The position numbers and the translations under genes were made by a program. Below the pieces are notes generated by a model. The model searched no databases. It was not told where the DNA came from and saw only the letters and a list, made by a program, of their open reading frames with translations. From Falsiroseomonas oryziterrae (GTDB taxonomy: Bacteria; Pseudomonadota; Alphaproteobacteria; Acetobacterales; Acetobacteraceae), in NCBI RefSeq assembly GCF_021864505.1, contig NZ_JAKJIB010000001.1, positions 27,828 through 91,827 of the forward strand: a stretch of 64,000 bases of DNA, in the 5' to 3' direction. Positions 55,389 through 64,000 of this stretch are shown piece after piece. Position 1 is the first letter of the stretch, and each line of letters begins with the position of its first letter.

Positions 55389-56629
55389 CCGACGCTGTGC
55401 CCATTGCGGGCGGCAAGGGCCTTGCCCTGACCCCCGGCGCGCTGAGCGGCCTGAAGGTGATCGACCTGACCCGCGTGCTGGGCGGCCCCTATTGCACGAT
55501 GATCCTCTCGGACCACGGCGCCGAGGTGATCAAGATCGAGCCGCCGCAGGGCGACGAGGTGCGCGACTGGGGCCCGCCCTTCCACGACCATGCGGAAGGC
55601 GGGACGGACGCCAGCTACTTCATCGGCGTCAACCGCAACAAGCGGAGCCTCGCCCTCGACCTGTCGAAGCCGGAGGGGCGTGAGGTGCTGCTGCGCCTCC
55701 TCGCCGATGCAGACGTGCTCGTCGAGAACTACAAGCCCGGCAGCATGGAGAAATGGGGCATCGGCTACGACGCGCTGTCCCAGCGCTTCCCACGCCTTGT
55801 CCATTGCCGCGTCTCGGGCTTCGGCGGCGACGGGCCGCTCGGCGCCCTGCCGGGCTACGACGCCGTGATCCAGGCGATGGTCGGACTGATGTCGATCAAC
55901 GGCAACGACGGCACCGGCCCGCTGCGGATGGGCACGCCGATCGTCGACCTCGCCACCGGCCTGTATTCCTGCATCGGCATCCTGATGGCGCTGCAGGAGC
56001 GGCAGCGGAGCGGCCGCGGGCAGTTCCTCGACATGACGCTGCACGATTGCGGGATGGCGCTGCTCCATCCGCAGGCGGCGAACCACTTCCTGAACGGCAA
56101 GCGGCCGAAGGCGACCGGCAACCCGCATCCGAACATCAGCCCCTACTCGAAGTACCGCACCCGCACCTGTGAGATCTTCATCGCGGTCGGGAACGAGCCG
56201 ACCTTCCGCCGCTTCTGCGAGTTCCTCGGCCTGCCCGACCTGCCGAAGGATCCACGCTTCGCGACCAACGCGCTGCGCGTGACCAACCGCGCGGCGCTTG
56301 ACGCCCTGCTCGATGCGCGCCTCGCGGAGGAGGACGGCCACGACCTCGCCGACCGGCTGCTCCGCAGCGGCGTTCCCGCGGGTCCTGTCCAGCATGTGGA
56401 CGAGACGATGTCGGCGGCCCACACGGCGCATCGGGGCATGGTGACGGAACTCGGCTGGTACCGAGGCCTCGGCACGCCGATCAAGATGAGCCGCACACCG
56501 GGCGGCACGCGCGCAGCGCCGCCCCGCTTCAATGAGCATGGCGCCGCGATCCTCGCCGCGCACGGCTTCACGCCGGAGCAGATCGCCGAGCTTGAGGCAA
56601 GCGGGATCGTCGTGCAGGCGCGGCGTTGA
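55385..56629 (+). CDS. CaiB/BaiF family CoA transferase
   Basis: A 414-residue class III CoA transferase, moving CoA between carboxylic acids. LKVIDLTRVLGGPYCTMILS, VIKIEPPQGDEVRDWGPP, and the catalytic Asp in RMGTPIVDLATGLYSCIGIL are clear. It is third in a tightly overlapping trio with the CoA-transferase A/B genes, which points to one CoA-ester pathway. It is followed 19 bp later by the FAD monooxygenase. Confidence 0.93.
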   Translation: MTDAVPIAGGKGLALTPGALSGLKVIDLTRVLGGPYCTMILSDHGAEVIKIEPPQGDEVRDWGPPFHDHAEGGTDASYFIGVNRNKRSLALDLSKPEGREVLLRLLADADVLVENYKPGSMEKWGIGYDALSQRFPRLVHCRVSGFGGDGPLGALPGYDAVIQAMVGLMSINGNDGTGPLRMGTPIVDLATGLYSCIGILMALQERQRSGRGQFLDMTLHDCGMALLHPQAANHFLNGKRPKATGNPHPNISPYSKYRTRTCEIFIAVGNEPTFRRFCEFLGLPDLPKDPRFATNALRVTNRAALDALLDARLAEEDGHDLADRLLRSGVPAGPVQHVDETMSAAHTAHRGMVTELGWYRGLGTPIKMSRTPGGTRAAPPRFNEHGAAILAAHGFTPEQIAELEASGIVVQARR

Positions 56630-56648
56630 GAAGGGATTGACGCAGGTC

Positions 56649-57857
56649 ATGGGCAAGCCGGGCGACAAGGGACAAGACGCCAGCATGGATTGCGACATTG
56701 CCGTCATCGGCGCCGGCCCGGCCGGCCTGTCCTTCGCCCGCGCGCTCGCCGGCTCGGGCCTGCACGTCGTGCTGGTGGAGCGCGCGTCCGAGGCATCGCT
56801 GGCCGATCCGGCCTTCGACGGCCGCGAGATCGCGCTCACCCACCGATCGCAGGACATCCTGCGCGACCTCGACGCCTGGGACCGCATCCCGCCTGCCGAG
56901 ATGTCGCCGCTCCGCCAGGCCCGCGTGCAGGACGGCGTCTCGCCCTTCGTCCTCGATTTCTCGCCGCCCGGCGAGACCCCGCTCGGCATGCTCGTGCCGA
57001 ACCACCTGATCCGGCGCGCGATCTACGACGCCGTCCGCGACGCCGATTGCGCGACGCTGCTGACGGGCGTCGCCGTGACCGCGGTCGAGACCTCGCCGCG
57101 CGGCGGCCTGCTGAAGCTCGCCGATGGGCGGCAGATCCGCGCACGCCTCGTCGTCGCGGCCGACACCCGCTTCTCGGAGGCGCGGCGCCAGATGGGCATC
57201 GCGACGCGGATGCGGGACTTCGGCAAGTCCATGCTCGTCGCCCGCGTTGCGCATGAAAAGCCGCATGATGGGATCGCGACCGAGTGGTTCGGCCACGGCC
57301 AGACGGTGGCCATGCTGCCGCTGCAGGGGGCTGTCTCCTCCATCGTGCTCACCCTCCCGGCACGACAGATCGAGGCGCTGATGCAGGCGAGCCCGGACGC
57401 CTTCGGCGCCGATGCGACGCGACGCACCGATGGGCGCTGGGGCGCGATGCAGCTGGCCGGCACGCGGCACGCCTATCCGCTGGTCGCGACCTATGCGCAG
57501 CGCTTCGTCGGCACGCGCTTCGCCCTGGTCGGCGACGCCGCCGTCGGCATGCATCCGGTCACCGCGCATGGCTTCAATTTCGGTCTGGCCGGTGCGTCGC
57601 GCCTGGCGGAGGAGATCCGCGCGTCCCAGGCGCGCCGGCGCGACATCGCGGACCCCGGCGGGCTGCTCCGCTACGAACTGGCCCATCGCCGCGCCACCTG
57701 GCCCCTCTTCACTGCGACCAACGCCATCGCCTCGCTGTACACGGACGACCGCGCCCCGGCCCGGCTGGTGCGCGGCGCCGTGCTGCGGCTCGGCGCCGCG
57801 CTCGCACCGGCGCGCCGCCTGGTGACGGCGCAGCTGATGGAAGCCCGCGCCGGCTGA
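56649..57857 (+). CDS. FAD-dependent hydroxylase, UbiH/COQ6 family (possibly UbiM)
   Basis: A 402-residue class A flavin monooxygenase. The FAD dinucleotide motif is AVIGAGPAGLSFARALAGSG, followed by FDGREIALTHRS, then the FAD/NAD(P)H GD motif FALVGDAAVGMHPVTAHGFN. FDGREIALTHRS suggests a UbiM-type ubiquinone hydroxylase, which would make this a Q-biosynthesis gene rather than catabolic. ATG at 56649 or 56685 could be the start. Confidence 0.88.
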   Translation: MGKPGDKGQDASMDCDIAVIGAGPAGLSFARALAGSGLHVVLVERASEASLADPAFDGREIALTHRSQDILRDLDAWDRIPPAEMSPLRQARVQDGVSPFVLDFSPPGETPLGMLVPNHLIRRAIYDAVRDADCATLLTGVAVTAVETSPRGGLLKLADGRQIRARLVVAADTRFSEARRQMGIATRMRDFGKSMLVARVAHEKPHDGIATEWFGHGQTVAMLPLQGAVSSIVLTLPARQIEALMQASPDAFGADATRRTDGRWGAMQLAGTRHAYPLVATYAQRFVGTRFALVGDAAVGMHPVTAHGFNFGLAGASRLAEEIRASQARRRDIADPGGLLRYELAHRRATWPLFTATNAIASLYTDDRAPARLVRGAVLRLGAALAPARRLVTAQLMEARAG

Positions 57858-57861
57858 CCCG

Positions 57862-58833
57862 CTACTCCACGCGGATGTTGTTGGTGCGGATGACCTCGGC
57901 GTAGGTCTCCGAGTAGCGGCGGATCTCCTGGCCGAAGCGGGTCGCGCCATGCGCCAGGACCGTGAAGCCCATCTCCTCGAGCCGGCCCCGCACCTCGGGC
58001 CGGTTCAGCGCCGCGGTCCAGGCCGCCTCCAGCCGTGCGCGCGCCGCCTCCGGCACTGCGCTCCGCGCGACCAGGCCGAACCAGCTGTCGGACAGCACGA
58101 GCGGGAAGCCGAGTTCGGCCATGGTCGGCGTGTCGGGCAGTTCGCGGACGCGCCGCTCGGCGGAGATCGCGACGGCGCGCAGCTGTCCGATCTGCACCGG
58201 CTGGATCATGTCGGGCAGGTTGGCGAGCATGAACTGCAGCCGCCCACCGATCAGGTCGTTATGCGCCTGGGCGGGGCTCAGATAGGGCACATGCGTCGCG
58301 TTCAGCCGCGCAACCTCGCGGAACTGCTCGCCGCCAAGGTGGTTGGACGTCCCGATCCCATAGGACCCGAAGGACAGGCCCGCGCCGGGTCGCCGGCCGG
58401 CTTCCAGGAAGCCGGCGAAGTCGCGCGCGACGCTCGGATGCACCGCAAGGACATGCGGCACGACCGTCGCCATGACGATCGGGGCGAAATCCCGCAGCCC
58501 GTTGTAGGGCGTTGTCGGCCGCAGCGTGATGTTCGCCGCGAAGCTGTTGGCGACCATGATCATGGTGTGACCATCGGGCGCGGCACGGAATGCTTCCGTC
58601 GTCCCGACCACGGTCGCGCCGCCAGGGCGATGCTCCACCACCACCGGCTGCCCGAGGTCACGGGTCAGGATCTCCTGCACGATGCGCACCACAGGATCCA
58701 TCGTCCCGCCGGGCGGGAAGGGGATGATGACGCGCACGGGTTGCGTCGGCGACCAGGCCGCTCGCGGTCCCTGGGCGCGCGCGACGGCTGGCGCGGCGAG
58801 CAAGGTGGCAAGCAGCAGGCGACGTGACGGCAT
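57862..58833 (-). CDS. TTT-family substrate-binding protein (Bug)
   Basis: A 323-residue periplasmic receptor of the tripartite tricarboxylate transporter family. The signal peptide is MPSRRLLLATLLAAPAVARA. The mature part has the Bug signatures PVRVIIPFPPGGTMDPVVRI, VVVEHRPGGATVVGTTEAF and LPDTPTMAELGFPLVLSDSW. No membrane TctA/B partners are present here. These solitary receptors often take up small dicarboxylates or aromatic acids. Confidence 0.93.
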   Translation of the reverse strand: MPSRRLLLATLLAAPAVARAQGPRAAWSPTQPVRVIIPFPPGGTMDPVVRIVQEILTRDLGQPVVVEHRPGGATVVGTTEAFRAAPDGHTMIMVANSFAANITLRPTTPYNGLRDFAPIVMATVVPHVLAVHPSVARDFAGFLEAGRRPGAGLSFGSYGIGTSNHLGGEQFREVARLNATHVPYLSPAQAHNDLIGGRLQFMLANLPDMIQPVQIGQLRAVAISAERRVRELPDTPTMAELGFPLVLSDSWFGLVARSAVPEAARARLEAAWTAALNRPEVRGRLEEMGFTVLAHGATRFGQEIRRYSETYAEVIRTNNIRVE

Positions 58834-58848
58834 GACGGACCTCCTGGA

Positions 58849-59604
58849 TCAGGCGGGCAGGACGCGCTCGCGCCACACCGCGCGGCAATCCATCTCGTAG
58901 TCGAGCTCGACGACCGGCGGGCGGCAGAACTGCCAGGTGACGCCGTGCCGCGCGGCGCCGCGCGCGACGATCTCCTCAGCCAGGACAGGATGGATGTCGT
59001 ACACGCTGTAGACCTGGACGCCCGTCGTCGCCCGCCATGTGCCGCCGAGCAGTCCCATCCGGCGCTCCATCTCGCCCAGGACCCAGCGCACCTTGCTGCG
59101 GAACCCGGTCGGAGAGAGGTCGCCGCGGGCGATGATGTGGTCGCGGTAGTTGCCCTTCCCCTCCGGCGCCTCGCCGCTGCCCGCAACGGCGAAGGACGGC
59201 GCGGCGGCGGCATCGGGCACGGAGAAGACGAAGGAATGGAAGCTCGGCTCGGCGGGCGGCGCGATCTCGGGACAGACGTTGCTCCGCGCGACGGGATTGA
59301 GCCCATCCCGGAACAGGCCCCACTCCTGCAGCACGCCGCCATAGACGCGGTTGAACGCGGCGAAGCCTTCCTCGGTGAAGGGGGCCGGCGATCGAAGCTC
59401 GCAGGCACAGAAGGCCGCTTTCGGCCGACCAGCCGCTTCCAGCACCTGCGCGATGCGCGCGAAGCCCGCCATCAGTGGCAGCGGCTCGGCGAAGCGCACC
59501 CGCTCGAGCGTGAAGCCGGGCTCGGCGGCGACGCCGGCGCTGTACTGGTACACCCCGGGGATGAAGCGATAGCCTCCCTCGGGCACGCGGATCGTTTCTG
59601 CCAT
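58849..59604 (-). CDS. CnbZ-like protein (2-aminomuconate-deaminase-type)
   Basis: A 251-residue protein of the group I recall as CnbZ, the 2-amino-5-chloromuconate deaminase first described in chloronitrobenzene degradation. Visible are VPEGGYRFIPGVYQYSAGVA, CACELRSPAPFTEEGFAAFN and ARSNVCPEIAPPAEPSFHSF. The family name comes from memory. Its start at 59604 is just upstream of EamA on the other strand. It lies 15 bp before the Bug receptor, so the two are probably cotranscribed. Confidence 0.6.
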   Translation of the reverse strand: MAETIRVPEGGYRFIPGVYQYSAGVAAEPGFTLERVRFAEPLPLMAGFARIAQVLEAAGRPKAAFCACELRSPAPFTEEGFAAFNRVYGGVLQEWGLFRDGLNPVARSNVCPEIAPPAEPSFHSFVFSVPDAAAAPSFAVAGSGEAPEGKGNYRDHIIARGDLSPTGFRSKVRWVLGEMERRMGLLGGTWRATTGVQVYSVYDIHPVLAEEIVARGAARHGVTWQFCRPPVVELDYEMDCRAVWRERVLPA

Positions 59605-59696
59605 GAGCCCCTCCTCATCGGATGGTGCACGGGCATGGCGGATCCGCGCAACGACCGGATGGCCGAGCCGGCCGGACTGCGGCGAAAAGGGCCACC

Positions 59697-60608
59697 ATGC
59701 CTGCACCGATGACGCCGCAGCTTTGGGGCTTGCTGATCCTGCTGTCGGCGATCTGGGGCGCGTCCTTCTTCTTCGCCGCGGTCGCGCTGACCGGCTTCCC
59801 ACCCTTCACCATCGTGCTCGGCCGCGTGGCGATCGCGGCGGCCGTGCTTGCGCTGGCTTGCCGCATGTCGCGGCTCCCGCTCCCGCAGGGCCGCCCGGCA
59901 TGGATCGCCTGCGCGGGCATGGCGCTGCTGAACAACGCCCTTCCCTTCAGCCTCATCATCGTGGGGCAGCAATACATTCCCTCCGGCCTCGCCGCCGTGG
60001 TGAACGCATCGACCCCCGTCTTCGCGGTGCTCTGCGCGCATTGGCTCGCCACAGATGAAAGGCTGACGGCCGGCAAGCTCGCCGGCGCGCTGACCGGGCT
60101 TCTCGGCGTGGCGATCCTGGCGGGACCGGCGGCCCTCACGGCGGGCCATGGGACCGAGTTGCTCGGCATCCTCCTCTGCCTCGGAGCCTGCCTGTCCTAT
60201 GGCCTGTCAGGCGTCTGGTCGCGTCGCGTCCGGCTCGCGGGTCTGCAGCCGCTCCAGGCCGCAACAGGCCAGTGCATCGCGTCCACGCTGATGATGCTGC
60301 CGCTGGTGCTCGCCTTCGACGCGCCCTGGGCGCTGCCACCCCCGCCCGCCGCGGCCGTGGCGGCGCTCGTGGCCTTCGGCGTGGTCTCGACCGCGCTGGC
60401 CTATGCGCTGTTCTACGCCATCCTGGCGCGCGCCGGCGCGACCAACACGATGCTCGTGACCTTGCTGGTGCCCGTCACGGCGCTGCTGCTCGGCACGCTG
60501 GTCCTCGACGAGCAGCTGGCGGCGCGGCACTTCGCGGGGATGGCGGTGATCGCGATGGGCCTCGTGATGATGGACGGGCGGGCGCTGGCCTGGATCAGGG
60601 CCAGGTGA
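59697..60608 (+). CDS. EamA/DMT-family transporter
   Basis: A 303-residue membrane protein with ten segments and two EamA repeats: LLILLSAIWGASFFFAAVAL near the start and LLCLGACLSYGLSGVWSRRV in the second half. DMT proteins export amino acids or other metabolites. The ATG at 59697 (or 59709) is divergent from the CnbZ-like gene. Its last 14 bp overlap the 3' end of the phosphatase gene on the other strand. Confidence 0.9.
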   Translation: MPAPMTPQLWGLLILLSAIWGASFFFAAVALTGFPPFTIVLGRVAIAAAVLALACRMSRLPLPQGRPAWIACAGMALLNNALPFSLIIVGQQYIPSGLAAVVNASTPVFAVLCAHWLATDERLTAGKLAGALTGLLGVAILAGPAALTAGHGTELLGILLCLGACLSYGLSGVWSRRVRLAGLQPLQAATGQCIASTLMMLPLVLAFDAPWALPPPPAAAVAALVAFGVVSTALAYALFYAILARAGATNTMLVTLLVPVTALLLGTLVLDEQLAARHFAGMAVIAMGLVMMDGRALAWIRAR

Positions 60609-61014
60609 AGCTGCGCGCCATGACCTGTTGCGCCTCGGTCTCCGCCGCATCGGGACGGTAGTGAGCCCGGACGTAGTCCAGGGCATCGCCCGGCACGCCG
60701 GCGGCACGCGCCAGGCAGGCGAGGAAGAGCCCGGTGCGGCCGATGCCGGCGCGACAGCCGACATGCACGGGACGCTCCGGCTCGGCTTCCAGCTGGGCCA
60801 GCACCGCGGCGACGGCGCGCTTCAGCGCCTCCGGGTCCGGCAGGCCGAAATCCGGCGTCGGCAGCGCGACATCGGCGAGCCACGCCTTCGCGGCCGCCGG
60901 CTCGAGGCAGACGCCGAAGGCGCCCTCCGGGATGGCGTCGAAGGGGCCGCCGGTGATCGTCACCAAGCGGCCGGCGACAGGCAGTGGCAGCGTGCCGCGC
61001 AGGCGCGGGCTCAT
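60595..61014 (-). CDS. Dual-specificity-type phosphatase in the phospholipid operon
   Basis: A 139-residue cysteine phosphatase. The CX5R catalytic loop is VHVGCRAGIGRTGLFL (Cys87, Arg93), preceded by an Asp region PTPDFGLPDPEALKRAV that could supply the acid. The ATG overlaps the pssA stop as ATGA. A small PTP in the psd-pssA operon recalls PTPMT1/PgpP-type phosphatidylglycerophosphate phosphatases, but protein tyrosine or polyphosphate substrates are possible. Confidence 0.8.
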   Translation of the reverse strand: MSPRLRGTLPLPVAGRLVTITGGPFDAIPEGAFGVCLEPAAAKAWLADVALPTPDFGLPDPEALKRAVAAVLAQLEAEPERPVHVGCRAGIGRTGLFLACLARAAGVPGDALDYVRAHYRPDAAETEAQQVMARSFTWP

Positions 61015-61895
61015 CCGGCCTTGGGCGTCGCCGGTTCGGCCACCTGCTCGATCAGCGCCTCCGCCTCCGCCTTCAGCGCGAGGTAGGAGCGGACCGAGAA
61101 GGGCAGCATGCCGAGGTAGATGACGCCCGCCGCCGCGAGCGCCGCCCAGGGCTCGGCAACCAGCAGCGCGACATAGCAGCCGACGCCGAGCAGCAGCGGC
61201 AGGATCGCGGCGCGCGGCACCTTGAAGTTCTTGAACGACCAGGTCGGAAGCGTGCTGACCATCATCGCGCCCACCGCGACCAGCACGATGCCGACGAAAA
61301 CCGGATGGCGGATCGCCGCCGCGAAACCGTCCCAGCCCCACTCGCCGAAGGCGATGGCGGCAAACAGCGGAAACAGCGCACAGCCCGCGCCGGCCGGCGC
61401 CGGAACGCCGGTGAAGAAGTTGTACGCATAGGCCGGCTTCGGCTTGCCCGGACCAATGTCGAGCGAGGCGTTGAAGCGTGCCAGCCGCAGCGACGAGCAG
61501 ACGGCGAAGAGCAAGCAGGGCACGAAGCCGAGCGGCCCGACCGCCTGCATCGACCAGAGATACAGCACCAGCGCCGGCGCCACGCCGAAGGAGAGGAAGT
61601 CCGCCAAGCTGTCGAACTCCGCGCCGAAGCGGCTGGTCGCCTTCAGCAACCGCGCAAGGCGGCCGTCCAGCCCGTCGATCACCCCCGCGACGACGATGAA
61701 GGTCGCCGCCTGCGGCCAGCGCCCGTCGATCGCGAACCGGATCGCGACGAGGCCCGCGCAGAGCCCGAGCATCGTCAGGATGTTCGGGATCAGCCGGTTG
61801 AAGCTCGCCCCCTCGAAGCGCGGCCGCGTGCGAGGCCGGAAGCGCCGGCTGAAGCGATGGAGCGGCTGCGCCTTCCTCGGCGCCGGGTCGCTCAT
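61011..61895 (-). CDS. pssA: CDP-diacylglycerol-serine O-phosphatidyltransferase
   Basis: A 294-residue integral membrane enzyme that makes phosphatidylserine from CDP-diacylglycerol and serine. The CDP-alcohol phosphotransferase motif is complete: [20 protein letters not shown] followed by FDSLADF (D-x2-D-G-x2-A-R-x8-G-x3-D-x3-D). [20 protein letters not shown] precedes it. ATGA overlaps both neighbours, psd upstream and the phosphatase downstream. Confidence 0.94.
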   Translation of the reverse strand: MSDPAPRKAQPLHRFSRRFRPRTRPRFEGASFNRLIPNILTMLGLCAGLVAIRFAIDGRWPQAATFIVVAGVIDGLDGRLARLLKATSRFGAEFDSLADFLSFGVAPALVLYLWSMQAVGPLGFVPCLLFAVCSSLRLARFNASLDIGPGKPKPAYAYNFFTGVPAPAGAGCALFPLFAAIAFGEWGWDGFAAAIRHPVFVGIVLVAVGAMMVSTLPTWSFKNFKVPRAAILPLLLGVGCYVALLVAEPWAALAAAGVIYLGMLPFSVRSYLALKAEAEALIEQVAEPATPKAG

Positions 61896-62581
61896 CGCGG
61901 CGCCACCACGGGCGGCAGTTCGGCAATCACCGTCTCGCCGCCGATCATGGTCTGGCCAACATGGACAAGGGGCTTCACACCCTCCGGAAGATACAGGTCG
62001 GTGCGGCTGCCGAACCGGATGATGCCGAAGCGCTCGCCGGTGTTCACCATGTCGCCCTCCCGGACGGTGCAGACGATGCGTCGCGCGATCAGGCCGGCGA
62101 TCTGCACCACGGCGAAGTCGCGCCCGTCGGTCGTCCGGATCGCAAGCGCGTTGCGCTCGTTCTCCTCGCTCGCCTTGTCGAGCGCCGCGTTGACGAAGGC
62201 GCCATGGCGGTAGGCGATCTTCGTGATGCGCCCCTCGATCGGCGCGCGGTTCACGTGAACATCCAGGACGGACAGGAAGATCGCCACGCGCTGCCGCGGG
62301 GCATCGCCGAGGCCGAGTTCCGCAGGCGGGACGGCCGGGCCCACCAGGACCACGCGCCCATCGGCCGGCGCCACCACGGCATGGTGGCGCGTCGGCACGA
62401 CCCGTTCGGGATCGCGAAAGAAGTAGAGGCAGAAGAGCGTGAAGAACGTCGCCGGCCAGAACACCCAGCCGCCCAGCACGAGGCCGCCGAGGATGGCGAC
62501 GGCCGCGCCGGCGTAGATGAAGGGCTTCCCCGCCGGGTGCGGCTTCGCGAGGACCATGCGGACAGTGGAGGACAGGCTCAT
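61892..62581 (-). CDS. psd: Phosphatidylserine decarboxylase
   Basis: A 229-residue pyruvoyl-dependent enzyme that turns phosphatidylserine into phosphatidylethanolamine. [36 protein letters not shown] and the self-cleavage Gly-Ser in [15 protein letters not shown] are visible; this is the short alphaproteobacterial form. The ATG at 62581 follows an in-frame ATG 13 codons upstream, which is less likely. It heads the psd-pssA-phosphatase operon. Confidence 0.94.
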   Translation of the reverse strand: MSLSSTVRMVLAKPHPAGKPFIYAGAAVAILGGLVLGGWVFWPATFFTLFCLYFFRDPERVVPTRHHAVVAPADGRVVLVGPAVPPAELGLGDAPRQRVAIFLSVLDVHVNRAPIEGRITKIAYRHGAFVNAALDKASEENERNALAIRTTDGRDFAVVQIAGLIARRIVCTVREGDMVNTGERFGIIRFGSRTDLYLPEGVKPLVHVGQTMIGGETVIAELPPVVAPR

Positions 62582-62689
62582 GGCCCCGGTTATGGTCCCT
62601 TCACCCCTCCCGGACAACAAGGCGCCCGGCCGCCGATCCTGAACCAGCGACGGCGACGCCGCCGCGTCGCGACGCTGGCCTGCCGCGCC

Positions 62690-63790
62690 CTACCGTGGGC
62701 GGGCTGCCTCGGCCGGGCTCGGCGCCGGCACCGAGAAGACCTGACCGGGGAAAATCAGGTTCGGGTTGCGGATCTGCTCGCGGTTCGCCTCGAAGATCAC
62801 GGTGTAATGGGTGCCGCGACCATAGCTTGCGCGCGCCAGCCGCCAGAGGCTGCTCCCCGGCTGCACCACGACGCGCCCCTCGGGGATCATGCCCTCGGGC
62901 AGCAGGTCACGCTGGAAGGGCAGTTCGATCCGGGCGGACACGACGCCCGCCGACGCCACCTGATCGAGGCGCAGGCGATGGCGGCCGACCGCGACCTCGT
63001 CCTGCGGGGCGAGCGCCCAGCGCCCTTGCGGATCAGCCTGCGCGTCGCCGGCATGCCGGTCATTCACGTAGAGCCGCACCGTCGCATTCGGCATCGCCGT
63101 GCCGGCGAAGCGGATCGAGCCCGCGTCGTCGTAATCCACCTGGCCAAGCGCCAAGCCCTGCTGCGGTGCGGCGGACGGTCCCTGCAGCAGGCGGGGCGGC
63201 GCCTCAGTCGGCGGTACAAGCACCACCATCGGACCGGCCGGCGCCGCATCGGAGCGCACGGGATGGCTCGCGGCGGCCATCACCGCGGGCGGCGGCGGCG
63301 CGGGCTCAGGCACGACAACGACGACGGTGTCCGCACCGGCCACCTCCTCGCCCCCGAGACGCGCCAGCAGCGTGAACTGCCGCGCCCCAGGAGCCAGCGG
63401 CTCGGTGGGGAGGATGACCCATTCACCGCGCGCGTCGGCCCGGGCACGTGCGACTTCGCGCCCATTCTCGAGAAGCACCACTTCCGCGCCCGGCGCCGCG
63501 CGGCCGGCGATCACCGCCGTCCCCCGCGCGCCGACACGCACGACGTCGAAGCGAGGCAGCTCAGGCGCCGGAACGGCGGGCTGGGCTGGAGGAACAAGCG
63601 CCGCCGCGGTTGCCGGGACCGCCTGGCCCGCAGACCGTGCGGGCGCGGAGGTCGGCTCGGCGTTGGATGCGGCGCGCATCGATGGTGCTGGCGATGGCCC
63701 CGCGTCATCGAGCATCCCGCTCGCCACCACGGCCACGACGCCGCCGAGCACCATCAAGCCAAAGAAGGACGCATGCGCGCCAGACTTCAT
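62690..63790 (-). CDS. LysM-domain envelope protein
   Basis: A 366-residue protein with an N-terminal membrane segment (FFGLMVLGGVVAVVASGM) and a Pro/Ala-rich linker. Two Ig-like or carbohydrate-type modules follow (GTAVIAGRAAPGAEVVLLEN and IRFAGTAMPNATVRLYVNDR). It ends in a C-terminal LysM motif (SLWRLARASYGRGTHYTVIF, then ANREQIRNPNLIFPGQVFSV). LysM binds peptidoglycan, so the protein probably sits between inner membrane and wall. It is 108 bp upstream of psd. Confidence 0.9.
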   Translation of the reverse strand: MKSGAHASFFGLMVLGGVVAVVASGMLDDAGPSPAPSMRAASNAEPTSAPARSAGQAVPATAAALVPPAQPAVPAPELPRFDVVRVGARGTAVIAGRAAPGAEVVLLENGREVARARADARGEWVILPTEPLAPGARQFTLLARLGGEEVAGADTVVVVVPEPAPPPPAVMAAASHPVRSDAAPAGPMVVLVPPTEAPPRLLQGPSAAPQQGLALGQVDYDDAGSIRFAGTAMPNATVRLYVNDRHAGDAQADPQGRWALAPQDEVAVGRHRLRLDQVASAGVVSARIELPFQRDLLPEGMIPEGRVVVQPGSSLWRLARASYGRGTHYTVIFEANREQIRNPNLIFPGQVFSVPAPSPAEAARPR

Positions 63791-63852
63791 CGTATGTAAC
63801 TAGGCGGTCCCCTACCCCGGGGACAAGGGCGCCCCGGCGGATCGCACAGCGG

Positions 63853-64000
63853 TTACCGCAACAGGTACGCCGCCGCGGCGCAAGCCGCACCGGCCAGCGC
63901 AGCTCCGATCGGAGCGCCGACCCGCAGGAACAGCCGCCTGCCGGCCGGCGCGCCGAGCGCCAGGGCCGCAACCGGCGCCGCTGCCGCAGCCCAGTCCGCC
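63853..64000 (-). CDS. Hypothetical membrane protein, N-terminal part outside the window
   Basis: A minus-strand frame open to the right edge ends at TAA (63853-63855). It encodes about 48 residues, including a hydrophobic span GAPIGAALAGAACAAAAYLL and final Arg, preceded by AAPVAALALGAPAGRRLFLR. Alanine-rich composition and no stop suggest the C-terminal membrane end of a larger protein. The family is unknown. Confidence 0.45.
   Translation of the reverse strand, partial: ADWAAAAAPVAALALGAPAGRRLFLRVGAPIGAALAGAACAAAAYLLR

Noticed and set aside
55340..56989. 549-residue minus-strand ORF across CaiB and the FAD hydroxylase
   Set aside because: Spans two unrelated real genes and shows no domain pattern.
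63705..63971. 88-residue minus-strand ORF at the right edge
   Set aside because: Arg/Cys-rich and overlaps the LysM gene start; another frame of the same strand gives a better membrane-protein end.

Overview
The window is GC-rich, densely packed bacterial chromosome, most likely from an alphaproteobacterium of the Rhodospirillales, close to Acetobacteraceae such as Roseomonas. This is inferred from protein character and gene order: yqeY-dnaG-rpoD, divergent acnA and ccmAB, a K+-insensitive H+-pyrophosphatase, a Bug-type TTT receptor, a CarD regulator and a Suv3-like helicase. I see no insertion sequence, prophage, CRISPR array, rRNA or plasmid function. The region is mostly housekeeping, with accessory transport and catabolic genes towards the right end.

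Layout. 1-3.4 kb: the 3' end of mlaC, then a leftward run of ettA, a possible papain-like protein and an acetyltransferase, then a CAU-anticodon tRNA. 3.5-6.4 kb: soluble pyrophosphatase (ppa) divergent from the proton-pumping pyrophosphatase (hppA). 6.5-12.3 kb: a lipoprotein, a GNAT enzyme, rpoD, dnaG and yqeY, all leftward. 12.5-19.9 kb: carA, a LysE exporter, a small membrane protein, carB, greA and threonine ammonia-lyase, all rightward. CarA carries an in-frame helix-turn-helix-like N-terminal extension and is preceded by twin 18-bp repeats. 20-22.6 kb: an Lrp regulator, thioredoxin reductase and a LysR regulator. 22.64-22.95 kb is the only gap over 300 bp without a protein gene. It can fold into a long hairpin with a central bubble and ends in a strong terminator, so it probably encodes a small RNA. 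22.9-30.2 kb: ccmAB, aconitase, a lipid-kinase-like protein, a phosphoesterase and an MFS transporter.

30.3-37.9 kb: Suv3-like helicase, S4 RNA-binding protein, a conserved-looking ORF with no canonical start codon, ferredoxin FdxA, CarD with a roughly 290-residue histone-H1-like N-terminal tail, an unpaired CysD, and a Bax-inhibitor-1 family protein. 38-43.1 kb: deaminase, FtsX-type permease with its ATPase, divergent TesA esterase, and ThpR. 43.1-53.8 kb: a DUF2946-like protein and PCuAC copper chaperone, MFS transporters, sirtuin CobB, a trypsin-like protease, a zincin, a pterin dehydratase, a three-gene overlapping unit (hydrolase-like, 60-aa membrane protein, MFS), a sulfatase/phosphonate hydrolase, a flavin reductase, a DUF3047-like protein and a GNAT enzyme.

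53.8-60.6 kb: an overlapping CoA-transferase A/B and CaiB unit, a FAD hydroxylase, a Bug receptor, a CnbZ-like protein and an EamA exporter; this looks like a small-acid catabolic or transport island. 60.6-64 kb: a leftward phospholipid operon (psd, pssA, a dual-specificity-type phosphatase), a LysM protein, and the C-terminal end of an unknown membrane protein at the right edge. Many adjacent genes overlap by 4 bp (ATGA, GTGA or TTGA), indicating translational coupling.
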